Shown one piece after another: positions 37,271 through 46,520 of a DNA stretch of 64,000 nucleotides. Each line of letters starts with the position of its first letter. The first letter of the stretch is position 1. A model generated the notes under the pieces. It saw nothing but the letters and a program-made list of their open reading frames with translations, searched no databases and had not been told where the DNA came from. The position numbers were made by a program, and so were the translations under genes. Source of the stretch: Lachnospiraceae bacterium MD335 (GTDB lineage Bacteria > Bacillota > Clostridia > Lachnospirales > Lachnospiraceae); assembly GCA_000403335.2 (NCBI GenBank), contig KE159629.1:624781-688780 (forward strand), read 5' to 3'.

Positions 37271-38626
37271 ATGAAATTATATGATAAGACAAAAATTGAT
37301 TGGAACAACTTACTGTTTGATAAGAAGCAGCTTTGTTGGCTGATTTTGCCGATTGTAATTGAACAGCTATTAAATTCCCTGATGGGAATGGTGGATACGA
37401 TGATGGTTTCGACAGTCGAAAGCGCAGCAATCCCGGCGGTCGCGCTTGTGGATTCGATTAACAATCTTGTAATTCAGATTTTTTCAGCGATGGCAGCAGG
37501 CGCGGCAATTATCTGCTCGCAGTTTATCGGCAGCGGAGACAATGAGGGAAGCAGCCAAACTGCAAGACAGGTTGTGCTTACGGTGTTTGTAATTGCGGTT
37601 TCGGTTTCTGCGGTCTGTCTTTTGGGCGGCGAACGTCTCTTGCTGTTGATATTCGGAAGCGTTGAGGACGCTGTTATGCGCAATGCACGGTCTTATTTTT
37701 TGATAACGGCGCTCTCCTATCCGTTTCTTGCCTTGTTCAGCGCGGGCGCGGCGTTCTACAGAGCGTCAGGCAATGCCAAATTTCCGACAAAGGTATCTGT
37801 ACTTTCAAATGTAATCAATGTTACGGGAAACGCGTTGTTTCTTTACGGCTTTCACCAGGGTGTGGCGGGCGCGGCATTTGCAACGCTTTTGGCAAGGATT
37901 TTCAGTACGGTCGTGGTTTTTTACTGCCTGCGAAAACCAGGGCAGACGATAGTCGTGCGGGATTATCTCAAAATCCGCCCTGATATGCCTTTGATTGTTA
38001 AAATTATGGCAATCGGCATTCCGACAGGAATCGAGAACGGAATGTTTCAATTTGGAAAGCTTGCGATTGCGTCAACGGTTTCGACGATGGGAACGGTGGC
38101 TATTTCCGCGCAGGCAATGACGGATATTATGGAGCTTGTGAACGGCATTTTCAGCAACAGTGTCGGCATCGGGCTGATGACGGTGGTCGGTCAGTGTATC
38201 GGTGCGCATAGGTCGCAGGAGGCCCGGTATTATATTGTAAAGCTGATGCGCGTTGCATGGATTGGAGTGCTGGTGTCATGCCTTTTGGTGCTCGCATTCA
38301 CAAAACCCGTAACATGGATTAGCGGCATGGAACCTGCGACGGCAGACTTATGTTTGAAAATGGTTACGGCAATGACGATTGTGAAACCGCTTGTTTGGGT
38401 GGGAGCGTTTGGACTGCCTTATGGATTTCGGGCGGCGGGCGATGTGCGTGTTCCGATGATTGTTTCGGTCTGTTCCATGTGGTTTTGCCGCGTGGGGATT
38501 TGCGTTTTGCTTGTGCGGGTATTTCATTTTGGGCTGATGGCGGTATGGATTGGAATTTTCGTGGACTGGATTGTCAGAGCGACGGTTTTTTCGGTGCGGT
38601 TTGTGCGGGGGAAGCAGATGGAATGA
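37271..38626 (+). CDS. MATE family multidrug efflux transporter
   Basis: The 451-residue protein has twelve hydrophobic segments in two similar halves, starting near WLILPIVIEQLLNSLMGMVD and with the MATE features MVSTVESAAIPAVALV and QFIGSGDNEGS. It would export cationic compounds using Na+ or H+. ATG 37271 has GGAG 10 nt upstream; a TTG start at 37265 is possible. A TATAAT at 37242-37247 is a likely -10 element. A second MATE protein is at 45154-46494. Confidence 0.9.
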   Translation: MKLYDKTKIDWNNLLFDKKQLCWLILPIVIEQLLNSLMGMVDTMMVSTVESAAIPAVALVDSINNLVIQIFSAMAAGAAIICSQFIGSGDNEGSSQTARQVVLTVFVIAVSVSAVCLLGGERLLLLIFGSVEDAVMRNARSYFLITALSYPFLALFSAGAAFYRASGNAKFPTKVSVLSNVINVTGNALFLYGFHQGVAGAAFATLLARIFSTVVVFYCLRKPGQTIVVRDYLKIRPDMPLIVKIMAIGIPTGIENGMFQFGKLAIASTVSTMGTVAISAQAMTDIMELVNGIFSNSVGIGLMTVVGQCIGAHRSQEARYYIVKLMRVAWIGVLVSCLLVLAFTKPVTWISGMEPATADLCLKMVTAMTIVKPLVWVGAFGLPYGFRAAGDVRVPMIVSVCSMWFCRVGICVLLVRVFHFGLMAVWIGIFVDWIVRATVFSVRFVRGKQME

Positions 38627-38689
38627 TGATTTCCTCTAAAGGCTCATTTTCAATCAGAGTACAATTTCAAAAAGGGCATTGTTTCGTTA

Positions 38690-38730
38690 TTGACAATACT
38701 ATAATATTTTATTAGTATAATATTATACTA
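38690..38730 (+). promoter_or_regulatory. Promoter with palindromic operator for the PadR gene
   Basis: TTGACA (38690-38695) is followed after 17 bp by TAGTAT. From 38713 to 38730 the sequence TAGTATAATATTATACTA is a perfect 18-bp palindrome, and the upstream part has a looser copy (ATACTATAATA...TATTAGTAT). PadR-type regulators bind such AT-rich dyads, so autoregulation of the gene at 38847 is expected. Confidence 0.65.
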
Positions 38731-38846
38731 TTCTTAAAGTGAAATCCCTCACAGCAATCGGCAATATATGAAAACCAACCTTTGGCTGATTTTAAGCACG
38801 TTATTTGGCTCATTGCTTACGGGAACAAAAAACAGGAGAAACTGCA

Positions 38847-39395
38847 ATGTCATTAGGGTTTGGAATTTTAGGATTTTTAAATTATACGCCGATGAGCGGA
38901 TATGATTTGGTGAAAGCGTTTGAATCTTCCTTGGCGTTTTTTTGGCACGCGCAAAACAGTCATATTTATTTGGAATTGAAAAAGCTGGAGAAGAACGGGT
39001 TTATCTGCGGTGAAACCGTTATCCAGTCGGAGCGACCGAATAAAACGGTTTTTACAATTACGGACGCAGGCAGAAAGGCGTTTTTGGACTGGCTTGCCGA
39101 AGGTGAGGGCGAAAGCGCCATACAGTTTAAAAGTGTGTTTCTTATGAAGGTCTTTTTTGCCGGAAATATGCCGCCTGCGCAGAGCGCTGAACTGCTGCGG
39201 CAGTTTCAGACAGATTGCGAGGCATATTTGGAGCGTATGCAATCCGTGCCCGCAAGTATCGAAACCTACGGTTCTGATAAAGACGATTACCAAACGATTT
39301 ACTGGCAGTTTACGGCAGATTTCGGCTTTTGCTTTATCAAAGCCTGTATCGAATGGGCAAAGCGATGCATTGAGAAATTGGAGGACATGGAGTGA
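38847..39395 (+). CDS. PadR family transcriptional regulator
   Basis: The 182-residue protein has an N-terminal winged helix (ILGFLNYTPMSGYDLVKAF, then HIYLELKKLEKNGFI) and a C-terminal dimerisation helix set typical of PadR/Vir. The ATG at 38847 has AGGAG at 8-nt spacing; the longer frame from 38805 lacks a site. Its stop overlaps the GTG start of the ferredoxin-like gene (GTGA), and a palindromic operator lies about 120 bp upstream. It probably represses its own operon. Confidence 0.88.
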   Translation: MSLGFGILGFLNYTPMSGYDLVKAFESSLAFFWHAQNSHIYLELKKLEKNGFICGETVIQSERPNKTVFTITDAGRKAFLDWLAEGEGESAIQFKSVFLMKVFFAGNMPPAQSAELLRQFQTDCEAYLERMQSVPASIETYGSDKDDYQTIYWQFTADFGFCFIKACIEWAKRCIEKLEDME

Positions 39396-40228
39396 AACAG
39401 TTTGCTACAATAAAAAAATGGATTTTGCCCATCACGATGTGGCTGATTTTTGAAACAATTGCCGTCACCCTTTGGCTCGCCAAACAGAATATTTTTTACC
39501 TGTTTAACTTCAGCTATATCGGAACGGCGCTCGCGGTTGGCTTTTTATTATTTCAACTGCACTACCGGCATGCACGCAGGGTTGCACAGTTTTTGGTCGG
39601 GACATATATGCTTGTTTATCTTGGACTGCTTTCGAACGAAAATATGCAGCTTGAAGGGTTTTGGTATTATCTGTTTACCGGTGTTTTTGAGGCGGCAACC
39701 ATTCATTACGCGGTGGCAAAAATCTTCGGTCCGCTGATTTTCGGGCGGGGATGGTGCGGCTTCGCCTGTTGGACGGCGATGATATTGGATTTACTTCCTT
39801 ATAAAGTACCGCAGCAGCCGCGCAAAAAATGGGGTTGGTTTCGATATGTCATGTTTGTATTGTCTTTTATCTTTGTCAGCGCCTTGTTTCTTGCACAGAT
39901 AAACGACATGGAGCGTATCATGTTTTGGGCATTTTTAATCGGAAACATTTCGTATTATGCCGCCGGAATTTTGTTGGCGTTTATGCTCAGGGACAACCGT
40001 GCGTTTTGCAAATATGTCTGTCCGATTACAGTGTTTTTAAAGCCAATGTCGTATTTTTCTTTGCTGCGTATCCGGTGTGACAAAAGCAAATGCGTTTCAT
40101 GCGGCAGGTGCAAACAGGTCTGCCCGATGAATGTCGATGTGACGGATAATGCGAGAACACGCAAAAACGGGACGGAATGTATTTTATGTTATGAGTGTGT
40201 GAAAGCGTGCCCTAAAAATGCATTATAA
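39392..40228 (+). CDS. Membrane 4Fe-4S protein (NapH/CcoG-like)
   Basis: The 278-residue protein has about five hydrophobic segments, a GWCGFACW motif in the membrane part and, at the C-terminus, two ferredoxin clusters KCVSCGRCKQVCPMN and CILCYECVKACPKN. Such proteins pass electrons across or at the membrane. It starts with GTG overlapping the PadR stop; GGAGG lies 7 nt upstream. Its electron partners are not in the window. Confidence 0.85.
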   Translation: MKQFATIKKWILPITMWLIFETIAVTLWLAKQNIFYLFNFSYIGTALAVGFLLFQLHYRHARRVAQFLVGTYMLVYLGLLSNENMQLEGFWYYLFTGVFEAATIHYAVAKIFGPLIFGRGWCGFACWTAMILDLLPYKVPQQPRKKWGWFRYVMFVLSFIFVSALFLAQINDMERIMFWAFLIGNISYYAAGILLAFMLRDNRAFCKYVCPITVFLKPMSYFSLLRIRCDKSKCVSCGRCKQVCPMNVDVTDNARTRKNGTECILCYECVKACPKNAL

Positions 40229-40306
40229 CTTGCATATGCGTTTGGCTTTATGCAGTTCTTTCAACGCAGTTTGTACCTCGTTGTACATAAGAACTGTTAC
40301 ACTGTG

Positions 40307-40762
40307 TCAGCCTCTGTGAACATACATTCTTGACAGCTCCGGTTCGCCGTCGCCCTGTACCATACAGAAAAATTCCCATCCGTAGCGTTCATAAAAGGCT
40401 GTGTGGTCTGTTAAAAGGTATAAGGCATCAATGCCCTTTTCTTTCATATCTGCGCACACATAATCAAGCAATGCCCCGGCTATGCCGTTGCCGCGTTTGT
40501 CTTGTTCGATGTAGACAGCGCAGACATTTGGCGTAAGATCTTTTCTGTTATGAAAGTCGTTTTCGATAACGCCCAATCCGCCGATGATACGGTTGTTCTC
40601 TATCGCAAGGTACCATTGCGGCACGGGTGATTTGTCTGTCAGGCACGCTTCCATGCTTTCCATGTATGCCGCCAAAGGGATATTCCATTTTTCGTGAAAC
40701 CACTGCGCGGCTTGCTCCTTTAATGCGGGATTGTCTGTCAGCCGTATGATTTTATAATTCAT
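40307..40762 (-). CDS. GNAT family N-acetyltransferase
   Basis: This 151-residue protein has the GNAT acetyl-CoA loop in QDKRGNGIAGALLDYV and the later FYERYGWEFF segment of the fold. The acceptor is unknown. The ATG at 40762 has AAGGAG about 10 nt upstream; a frame from 40813 has no site. It converges on the ferredoxin gene. Confidence 0.78.
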   Translation of the reverse strand: MNYKIIRLTDNPALKEQAAQWFHEKWNIPLAAYMESMEACLTDKSPVPQWYLAIENNRIIGGLGVIENDFHNRKDLTPNVCAVYIEQDKRGNGIAGALLDYVCADMKEKGIDALYLLTDHTAFYERYGWEFFCMVQGDGEPELSRMYVHRG

Positions 40763-40869
40763 GCGTATAAATCTCCTTTGTAGAATTTGATGGATTGTTA
40801 AAAATTCCCCCATTGCATAAGCTTCTATTATACAATGGGGACTGCAACTCTTATTGGCTGCTCTAATCG

Positions 40870-41115
40870 TTACCGGAAGCCTTTTTGAATGCGTTTTCCA
40901 TAATCATAAATAATTCCTCCCTCACAACTTTCATGTCTGAAAAATTCAAATCCTCTAGTCACAAGTTCGTGATCAGGCGCCGTTCGCTTAAATTTGTCAT
41001 CACCGTTGCAACAGACAATGAATCCTTTGTTTTTTGTCACGTGCGTCAGTTCTGCAATTTCTTCATCATAAAAATCACCGACTACATGACCTGACATGAC
41101 AACATCAAAACACTT
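40870..41115 (-). pseudogene. C-terminal fragment of a SAM-dependent methyltransferase
   Basis: The minus frame reads FDVVMSGHVVGDFYDEEI followed by ELTHVTKNKGFIVCCNG, the C-terminal part of a class I methyltransferase (beta-strand 4 to 5 with the product-release loop). Just upstream in the same frame is TAA, so the N-terminal SAM-binding half is gone. An ORF of 75 residues remains that could be translated from the internal ATG at 41097, but is unlikely to fold. I treat it as a relic. Confidence 0.65.
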
Positions 41116-41386
41116 TTACTGCTCCATTCTATTTTAGTCTAACATATTTGATATGTTTCAAAAACCTCTTTTTTAGAAAATTTCCATTCGCTTCTAATAT
41201 TTTTTGTGTTATAATGCTTTATATTATTTTGTGTTCTTTACTAAAATTTCTATTGCGATTTGGGAAGATTAAATGCAAAGGAAACTCAACTTACTACTGT
41301 TTTCTGAATAAGATTACCAATAATATTAAAGTATTGGCAGTACAAAATAAGTTTTGATTTAAAGCAGTGATAAAAATGGCAAATTT

Positions 41387-41438
41387 AAAAACGACACCTG
41401 TGTCATTTTTGCAACTGATTAAATCGCTTTTATTATAC
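41387..41438 (+). promoter_or_regulatory. Promoter and dyad operator of the aldo/keto reductase gene
   Basis: GACACCTGTGTC (41393-41404), with A and T tracts outside it, forms a dyad directly upstream of TTGCAA (41409-41414), which is followed after 17-18 bp by ATTATA/TTATAC (41432-41438). The arrangement suggests a repressor or activator site over the -35 region. A second TATAAT lies earlier at 41210-41215. The 344-bp gap 41116-41459 otherwise shows no gene. Confidence 0.5.
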
Positions 41439-41459
41439 TGTCAGAAATGGAGGATTACA

Positions 41460-42449
41460 ATGTATATAGCAAAGGAAACGCGTTATGACAAAATGAAGTA
41501 TCACCGCTGCGGCGCAAGCGGACTGCTGCTTCCGGCGGTATCGTTGGGGCTGTGGCATAATTTCGGCTCTAACGGCAATTTCGATAACATGGTTCAAATG
41601 TGCGAAACGGCATTTGACAATGGGATTACGCATTTTGACCTGGCAAATAATTATGGTCCCGTTGCAGGTTCCGCAGAGGAGAACTTTGGACGCATTTTGG
41701 AAAAAAGCCTTGGGATTTACAGAGATGAACTGATTATTTCCACGAAAGCAGGATATGATATGTGGCCGGGACCTTACGGAAACTGGGGCAGCAAAAAGTA
41801 TTTAGTGGCAAGTCTTGACCAAAGTCTACGGCGAATGGGACTGGAATATGTGGATATTTTTTATCATCACAGACCAGACCCGAATACGCCGTTAGCGGAA
41901 ACGGCAAGGGCGTTAGACGGAATTGTCAGAAGTGGGAAGGCGTTGTATATCGGGATTTCGAATTATAATAAGGAACAGACAATCGCGATTGCAGGGCTTT
42001 TTCAGGAAATGGGAACGCCGTTTATTATTAATCAAAGAAAGTATTCGATGTTTGTCCGTGATATTGAGAAAGACGGGCTGAAGGACTATGCGGCTTGGAA
42101 CGGAATTGGCATTATTACATTCAGTCCGTTGGCGCAAGGGCTTTTGTCAGACCGTTACCTGAACGGCATTCCCGAAAACAGCCGTGTCCGGACAGACGGG
42201 CGGTTTTTAAAGGAGGCTGCAATCACGCAGGAAACATTAAACAAGGTACGCGCGCTGAATGCACTTGCCAAAGAACGCGGGCAAAGCCTGGCGCAGATGG
42301 CGCTTGCGTGGATTATACGGGACGGGGATATAACCAGTGTGTTAATCGGTGCGTCAAGCGCGGCGCAGATATTGGATAATGTCGGAATGCTTGAAAACAC
42401 GCAATTTTGTCAGGAGGAGCGAGACACAATTGAGCGGATTTTAGCATAA
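41460..42449 (+). CDS. Aldo/keto reductase (YghZ-like)
   Basis: This 329-residue TIM-barrel oxidoreductase uses NADPH. It has DLANNYG (catalytic Asp and Tyr), STKAGY (Lys) and YHHRPD (His), and resembles the L-glyceraldehyde-3-phosphate reductase group. ATG 41460 with GGAGG at 6 nt is preferred to a frame beginning at 41367. It ends at a strong bidirectional terminator. Confidence 0.92.
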   Translation: MYIAKETRYDKMKYHRCGASGLLLPAVSLGLWHNFGSNGNFDNMVQMCETAFDNGITHFDLANNYGPVAGSAEENFGRILEKSLGIYRDELIISTKAGYDMWPGPYGNWGSKKYLVASLDQSLRRMGLEYVDIFYHHRPDPNTPLAETARALDGIVRSGKALYIGISNYNKEQTIAIAGLFQEMGTPFIINQRKYSMFVRDIEKDGLKDYAAWNGIGIITFSPLAQGLLSDRYLNGIPENSRVRTDGRFLKEAAITQETLNKVRALNALAKERGQSLAQMALAWIIRDGDITSVLIGASSAAQILDNVGMLENTQFCQEERDTIERILA

Positions 42450-42459
42450 CAGAGGATAC

Positions 42460-42506
42460 AAAAAGCTTGCGGCGCATTGAGGAAACGCTTGAACCGCAAG
42501 CTTTTT
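42460..42506. terminator. Bidirectional terminator after the aldo/keto reductase
   Basis: AAAAAGCTTGCGG (42460-42472) is perfectly complementary to CCGCAAGCTTTTT (42494-42506). It ends both the plus-strand reductase gene and the minus-strand P-loop gene at 42578. Confidence 0.88.
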
Positions 42507-42577
42507 AGTATTCATAAATCCGCCAGCTTTGCGCCTTGCTTAAAACGTATTTCTTTTCCTGCGCTGCTTTCCCACCC

Positions 42578-43129
42578 TTATCGTGCAGCCACCAAAATTT
42601 TCCGTATCCTTTCAAAACTTTCCTCAAGCGGCAGGCTCCCATCCAATATAATCTGCGGACACGTCAGCAGCTTCTCCCATTCGTCATGTTTTGCCTTACT
42701 TCTCATGTCCAAGCCGCCGTCATCATATGAAGCTGCCCACTCGAGAAATTTCTGATGATTTTCATACATATCGCCGCCCACATCAATCCGGTTTCCGAAA
42801 TGCGCCCGCTCTCTTTTTTTCAATCGTTCAATCCGTATCGCGGTATCCGTATTTACACAGATTGCCAGCGTAAAAAACGGAATGAGCACATCCCCCCAGT
42901 CAACCAGTGAACCAGAAATGACAACTGTGTCATATTTTTCAATATCGCTTTTCATCTTTGCAATCCTGTCGGAAACCGCTCTTTTTGTCGTATAGGGCGG
43001 ATTTGTCGGCTCCCAAAAATAGTCGTCGGTATCCATGAAAAAATACCCTGATTTGTCACAAAGAAACCTCCCAATTGTAGAGGTTCCGGAACCGGACGCA
43101 CCATATATGTGAATAACCTGTTTCGCCAT
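42578..43129 (-). CDS. P-loop ATPase/kinase-like protein
   Basis: The 183-residue protein has the nucleotide loop GASGSGTST near residues 10-18 (a G-T variation of GKST: the usual lysine is replaced by threonine), DTDDYFW and a C-terminal basic/acidic LID-like segment. Some adenylate-kinase-like proteins have this variant, so activity is doubtful without the P-loop lysine. It is upstream of a terminator and follows a HAD gene. Confidence 0.65.
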   Translation of the reverse strand: MAKQVIHIYGASGSGTSTIGRFLCDKSGYFFMDTDDYFWEPTNPPYTTKRAVSDRIAKMKSDIEKYDTVVISGSLVDWGDVLIPFFTLAICVNTDTAIRIERLKKRERAHFGNRIDVGGDMYENHQKFLEWAASYDDGGLDMRSKAKHDEWEKLLTCPQIILDGSLPLEESFERIRKILVAAR

Positions 43130-43183
43130 ATTATTCCTCCGTTTTCTTTAAACACATGCACCGAAACTGCGTTTTTAACACCG

Positions 43184-43882
43184 CTAACGTACTTTCTTAA
43201 TTTCATCCAAAACCTGCATTGGCGTTTCCATCTGCAAAAATCCTGCCTTCCTCCCGACCGGCTGCCCTATGCCGTCTCTTAGGTACCAAACCGCCTGAAC
43301 TGCGTGCATTCCGTTTTTCTCTGCCGCTTCCAACTCAAAGCTGCCGCCGTCACCTACATAAAGGCATTCCTCCGCACATAAACATTTGTTTGTAAATTTA
43401 TAGAATTTTTCAAGACACCGTTCATAAATCCTTGTGTCAGGTTTCTTCAACCCCTGTTCATACGACAGGCATACCGCATCAAAATACGGAAATAACACAC
43501 TCTTTCTGATAACTGCCGCTTCCTCCGAAAAGCAATTGCTGATCAAACCGATTAACGTACCGTTTTCCTTTAAACTGCGTAAAAGCGGAATAATCTCTTC
43601 ATGCAAATGGTTGAAGCATTCCTCTTTCGTCTGAATACGTTTTTGAACCATGCGGTCATACAGCTCCTTTGAGTAGCACCCGCTTTCTTTTAAGATCGTT
43701 TCCAACGCCTCTTCAAATGTCCGTTTTCCAATCGTTCTGTCGTTTTCCGCAGGCTCCCACAATGCCCGAAACCTGTGTTCCGCTATCCCTGCGTCAAGTG
43801 CCATTTGTGCGCAAAAGTACAGCGGACTTTCAAAATGCGTAATCAGTGTCTCATACATATCAAAAATAACTGCTTTTATCAT
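43184..43882 (-). CDS. HAD superfamily hydrolase
   Basis: This 232-residue phosphatase-like protein has HAD motif I (FDMYETLIT, nucleophile Asp), motif II (GLISNCFS), the lysine region GLKKPDTRIYE and motif IV YVGDGGSFE. The substrate is unknown; the length and cap insertion agree with small-molecule phosphatases. It lies 54 bp upstream of the P-loop gene. Confidence 0.85.
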   Translation of the reverse strand: MIKAVIFDMYETLITHFESPLYFCAQMALDAGIAEHRFRALWEPAENDRTIGKRTFEEALETILKESGCYSKELYDRMVQKRIQTKEECFNHLHEEIIPLLRSLKENGTLIGLISNCFSEEAAVIRKSVLFPYFDAVCLSYEQGLKKPDTRIYERCLEKFYKFTNKCLCAEECLYVGDGGSFELEAAEKNGMHAVQAVWYLRDGIGQPVGRKAGFLQMETPMQVLDEIKKVR

Positions 43883-44013
43883 TGATTCGCTCCTCTTTTA
43901 ATACATCTTAACCCATCATAATACGCTAAAATCAAACATATTTTCGAAATTTATCCCTTATGCGTTTACTCGTACGGTTCCCCATAATTTTCATCCAAAC
44001 AACCAAATACCGT

Positions 44014-44532
44014 TTATTCGGCATATATTTGTTCGATTACACCATACTTCTTTCGCACACCGTTTGTATTGAGGATACAGTTTACGTTGTAATTAAACGT
44101 TTGATTATGCGGCAGCAGATTGACCTCCGCCTTTGTAATCCGCAAAAACTTCCGCAGCTGTTCAAAATACAACGGATACGCAAAGGCATCCCAAAAGCGG
44201 TCTTCCACTGTTATTTCACAATCCCCGCTCCGAAGCGATAATCCCATATACACCTTAAAGTCAAACACTGCCTGATAAAAGTCTTTTGGAAGCAGATAAA
44301 ACTCAATATGTGATATTTCTTCTTTTCTGTCAATACACGCTTCGATTTTCTTTAAATATCTGCTTCGCGTTCGGATACCGTTTGGGTTCAGTGTTTCCGT
44401 ACTGCATGACACATGAGAAAACGCAAAGGCATTTTCCTGCTCCTGCCGCATACAAAACCGATACCAGTCTTCCCAAACCGTATCTGTACAAATGGGCGTG
44501 CAGACTGCAAACAGACTAATCATTTTACGCAT
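44014..44532 (-). CDS. Unknown protein
   Basis: The 172-residue product has no signal peptide and no recognised domain. It is compositionally normal, with mixed aromatic residues and a C-terminal end KKYGVIEQIYAE. GGAGG lies about 8 nt before the ATG. It could belong to a family of single-domain immunity or phage-like proteins, but nothing shows it. Confidence 0.45.
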   Translation of the reverse strand: MRKMISLFAVCTPICTDTVWEDWYRFCMRQEQENAFAFSHVSCSTETLNPNGIRTRSRYLKKIEACIDRKEEISHIEFYLLPKDFYQAVFDFKVYMGLSLRSGDCEITVEDRFWDAFAYPLYFEQLRKFLRITKAEVNLLPHNQTFNYNVNCILNTNGVRKKYGVIEQIYAE

Positions 44533-44597
44533 ATATTTTCTCCTCCCATGTCAACGAATCAATATCACGCTTACAACCCTCGTACAATGTATCATTC

Positions 44598-45125
44598 TTA
44601 TTCCCTTAATAATTGTAAATCAATGCTAATCTCGTACCGATCTTGAACCAGCACATAATTTACATGAAACCTTTGAGCAAGTTCCAAAAACTTTGCATTC
44701 TCTTCTAAAACATATTCCATCGTGCACCCTTCGTCGTCCAAACGATTTTCCACGACATTTGCATATCGTTTTATATCTGCAAAATGAGCTCTTATATAAC
44801 TCTCGCTCAAAACAAGACAATAATACTGAATATATTTCAGGTATTTCTGTTCAAAGTCCTTTGACCAGTCAAAAGGAATATAGCACCCTTCGACAATTAG
44901 ATTTTGCCTGTTCTCTATGGCTGTTTTAATCATTTCACGAATAACAGGCCATAAATAATCCGTAAGCGCATCGTCATCTTCCGGTGTAAGTTTGGTATAA
45001 CCACTGCGAATAAGCCCCATTTTCAAATGGTCTATTGATAAATACGGATATTGATATTGTTCAAGCAGCTTTTGGGCAAGCGCAGTCTTACCCGTATGCG
45101 ATGCCCCTGTTATCAATACAATCAT
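44598..45125 (-). CDS. AAA/P-loop kinase-like protein
   Basis: The 175-residue protein has Walker A GASHTGKTAL at residues 7-16, DHLKMGLIRSGYT and the tyrosine/arginine-rich LID area, like the AAA_33 nucleoside- or aminoglycoside-kinase-like proteins. The substrate is unknown. GGGGGAG precedes the ATG. It is the third such P-loop gene in 9 kb. Confidence 0.65.
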   Translation of the reverse strand: MIVLITGASHTGKTALAQKLLEQYQYPYLSIDHLKMGLIRSGYTKLTPEDDDALTDYLWPVIREMIKTAIENRQNLIVEGCYIPFDWSKDFEQKYLKYIQYYCLVLSESYIRAHFADIKRYANVVENRLDDEGCTMEYVLEENAKFLELAQRFHVNYVLVQDRYEISIDLQLLRE

Positions 45126-45153
45126 TGTTTTCTCCCCCTTGTATCATTATCAT

Positions 45154-46494
45154 TTACTCCCGCATATTTGTCCGCCCTCGCGCAACCCCGTAAAAATAAT
45201 ACGGCACCTCAAACAACAGCATCACAGACCAACCAATCGCACACGAAAACGCAATCCCTACAATTCCCATAGCAGGCGCCAGCAAATACGTGCACACTGT
45301 CCGCACCGAAATCTGAATAACCGTCCCGCAAATCGTTGTACCCATCTTTCCCATCCCCCGGAAAAATCCCTGAAACCCGTTCGTAAACGCGGGAAACAGA
45401 TAAAACGCCGCCATAAACAGCAAATACTGACTGCCAAGGCGCACCACCTCGTCCGCCTCTGCTCCCGCGACAAACAACGACACAATCGGCTCCCGGAAGA
45501 AAAACGTCACCGTCCCAATCAAAATCCAATAACACACCTCCAGCCGAAGTCCCGCAAAAAATCCCTTATGAATGCGCTCCGGTTTCCCCGCGCCGCGGTT
45601 CTGCGCGACATACGTCGAAATTGCCGCCGCAATCCCCTGCTCCGGAATACACGCAAAGTCGTCCACCTTCGTGACCGTCTGAAACGCCGCAATCGTCGTG
45701 ACGCCCAAGCCGTTGACCTGCCCCTGAATGAGCACCTTGCCGATTGGCTGCGCCGCCTGCTGCAATGCCGTCGGTCCTCCGTAGGAAAGAATTTTCCCAA
45801 GCATTTTTCGCTCAATCCGCCACTGCTGCCGCGTCGGGCAAAGCGCCTTTGTTTTGCATACAAGATACCCCGCCGCCAAAACGGCAGAGCACGCTTCCGC
45901 AGCCACGGTCGTCACCGCGCTGCACACAATGCCAAATCCGAAACCGCCTAAAAATATCAAATCCAAAACTGCATTTAAAACCGCCGAAAATGCCAAAAAC
46001 TTTAGCGGCGTCTTCGAATCGCCCACACTCTTTAGCCCTGCCGACAGCGCATTGTAAAAAAAGGTAAACGGAAGTCCCAAAAACGTGATTTTCAGATAAA
46101 CAACAGTCATCTCAAAAATTTCCGGCGGCACGTCCATCGCGCGCAGCAAAACCGGCGAAAGCGTGGCGCAGACTGCCGCAGTCCCGACGCTGACCAACGC
46201 CCCAAAGAGCAGCATTGTCGCCAACGACTGCCGCAGCTTTTCCCATTTCCCCGCGCCAAAATACTCGCTCATCAAAACGCCCGCACCGATACAAAGCCCG
46301 CTGACCGCCAAAATCATCAAATTCATCACGGGCGCGGCAATCCCCTCCGCCGCAAGCGCCTCCTTGCCGATAAAACGCCCCGCAATCATCGAATCCACTG
46401 CATTGTAGGCAAGCTGCATCCAATTGCCAAGCAAAATCGGAAGCGCATACCGCCACAAATGCCCCTGCGCCGGACCGACCGTCATGTCCCGCAT
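45154..46494 (-). CDS. MATE family efflux transporter
   Basis: This 446-residue protein has twelve hydrophobic segments in two halves. The family start LPILLGNWMQLAYNAVDSMIAG and the inter-half segment QNRGAGKPERIHKGF are visible. GGAGG precedes the ATG by 6 nt. It is 26 bp downstream of the FtsX-like permease gene on the same strand, so it may be co-transcribed with the exporter. It is only distantly related in sequence pattern to the MATE protein at 37271. Confidence 0.9.
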   Translation of the reverse strand: MRDMTVGPAQGHLWRYALPILLGNWMQLAYNAVDSMIAGRFIGKEALAAEGIAAPVMNLMILAVSGLCIGAGVLMSEYFGAGKWEKLRQSLATMLLFGALVSVGTAAVCATLSPVLLRAMDVPPEIFEMTVVYLKITFLGLPFTFFYNALSAGLKSVGDSKTPLKFLAFSAVLNAVLDLIFLGGFGFGIVCSAVTTVAAEACSAVLAAGYLVCKTKALCPTRQQWRIERKMLGKILSYGGPTALQQAAQPIGKVLIQGQVNGLGVTTIAAFQTVTKVDDFACIPEQGIAAAISTYVAQNRGAGKPERIHKGFFAGLRLEVCYWILIGTVTFFFREPIVSLFVAGAEADEVVRLGSQYLLFMAAFYLFPAFTNGFQGFFRGMGKMGTTICGTVIQISVRTVCTYLLAPAMGIVGIAFSCAIGWSVMLLFEVPYYFYGVARGRTNMRE

Positions 46495-46520
46495 AAAAAA
46501 CCTCCGTTCCTGCCAATAAA

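Noticed and set aside
41148..41357. 69-codon plus-strand ORF before the aldo/keto reductase
   Set aside because: AT-rich, no ribosome site and random-like composition; it covers a promoter region.
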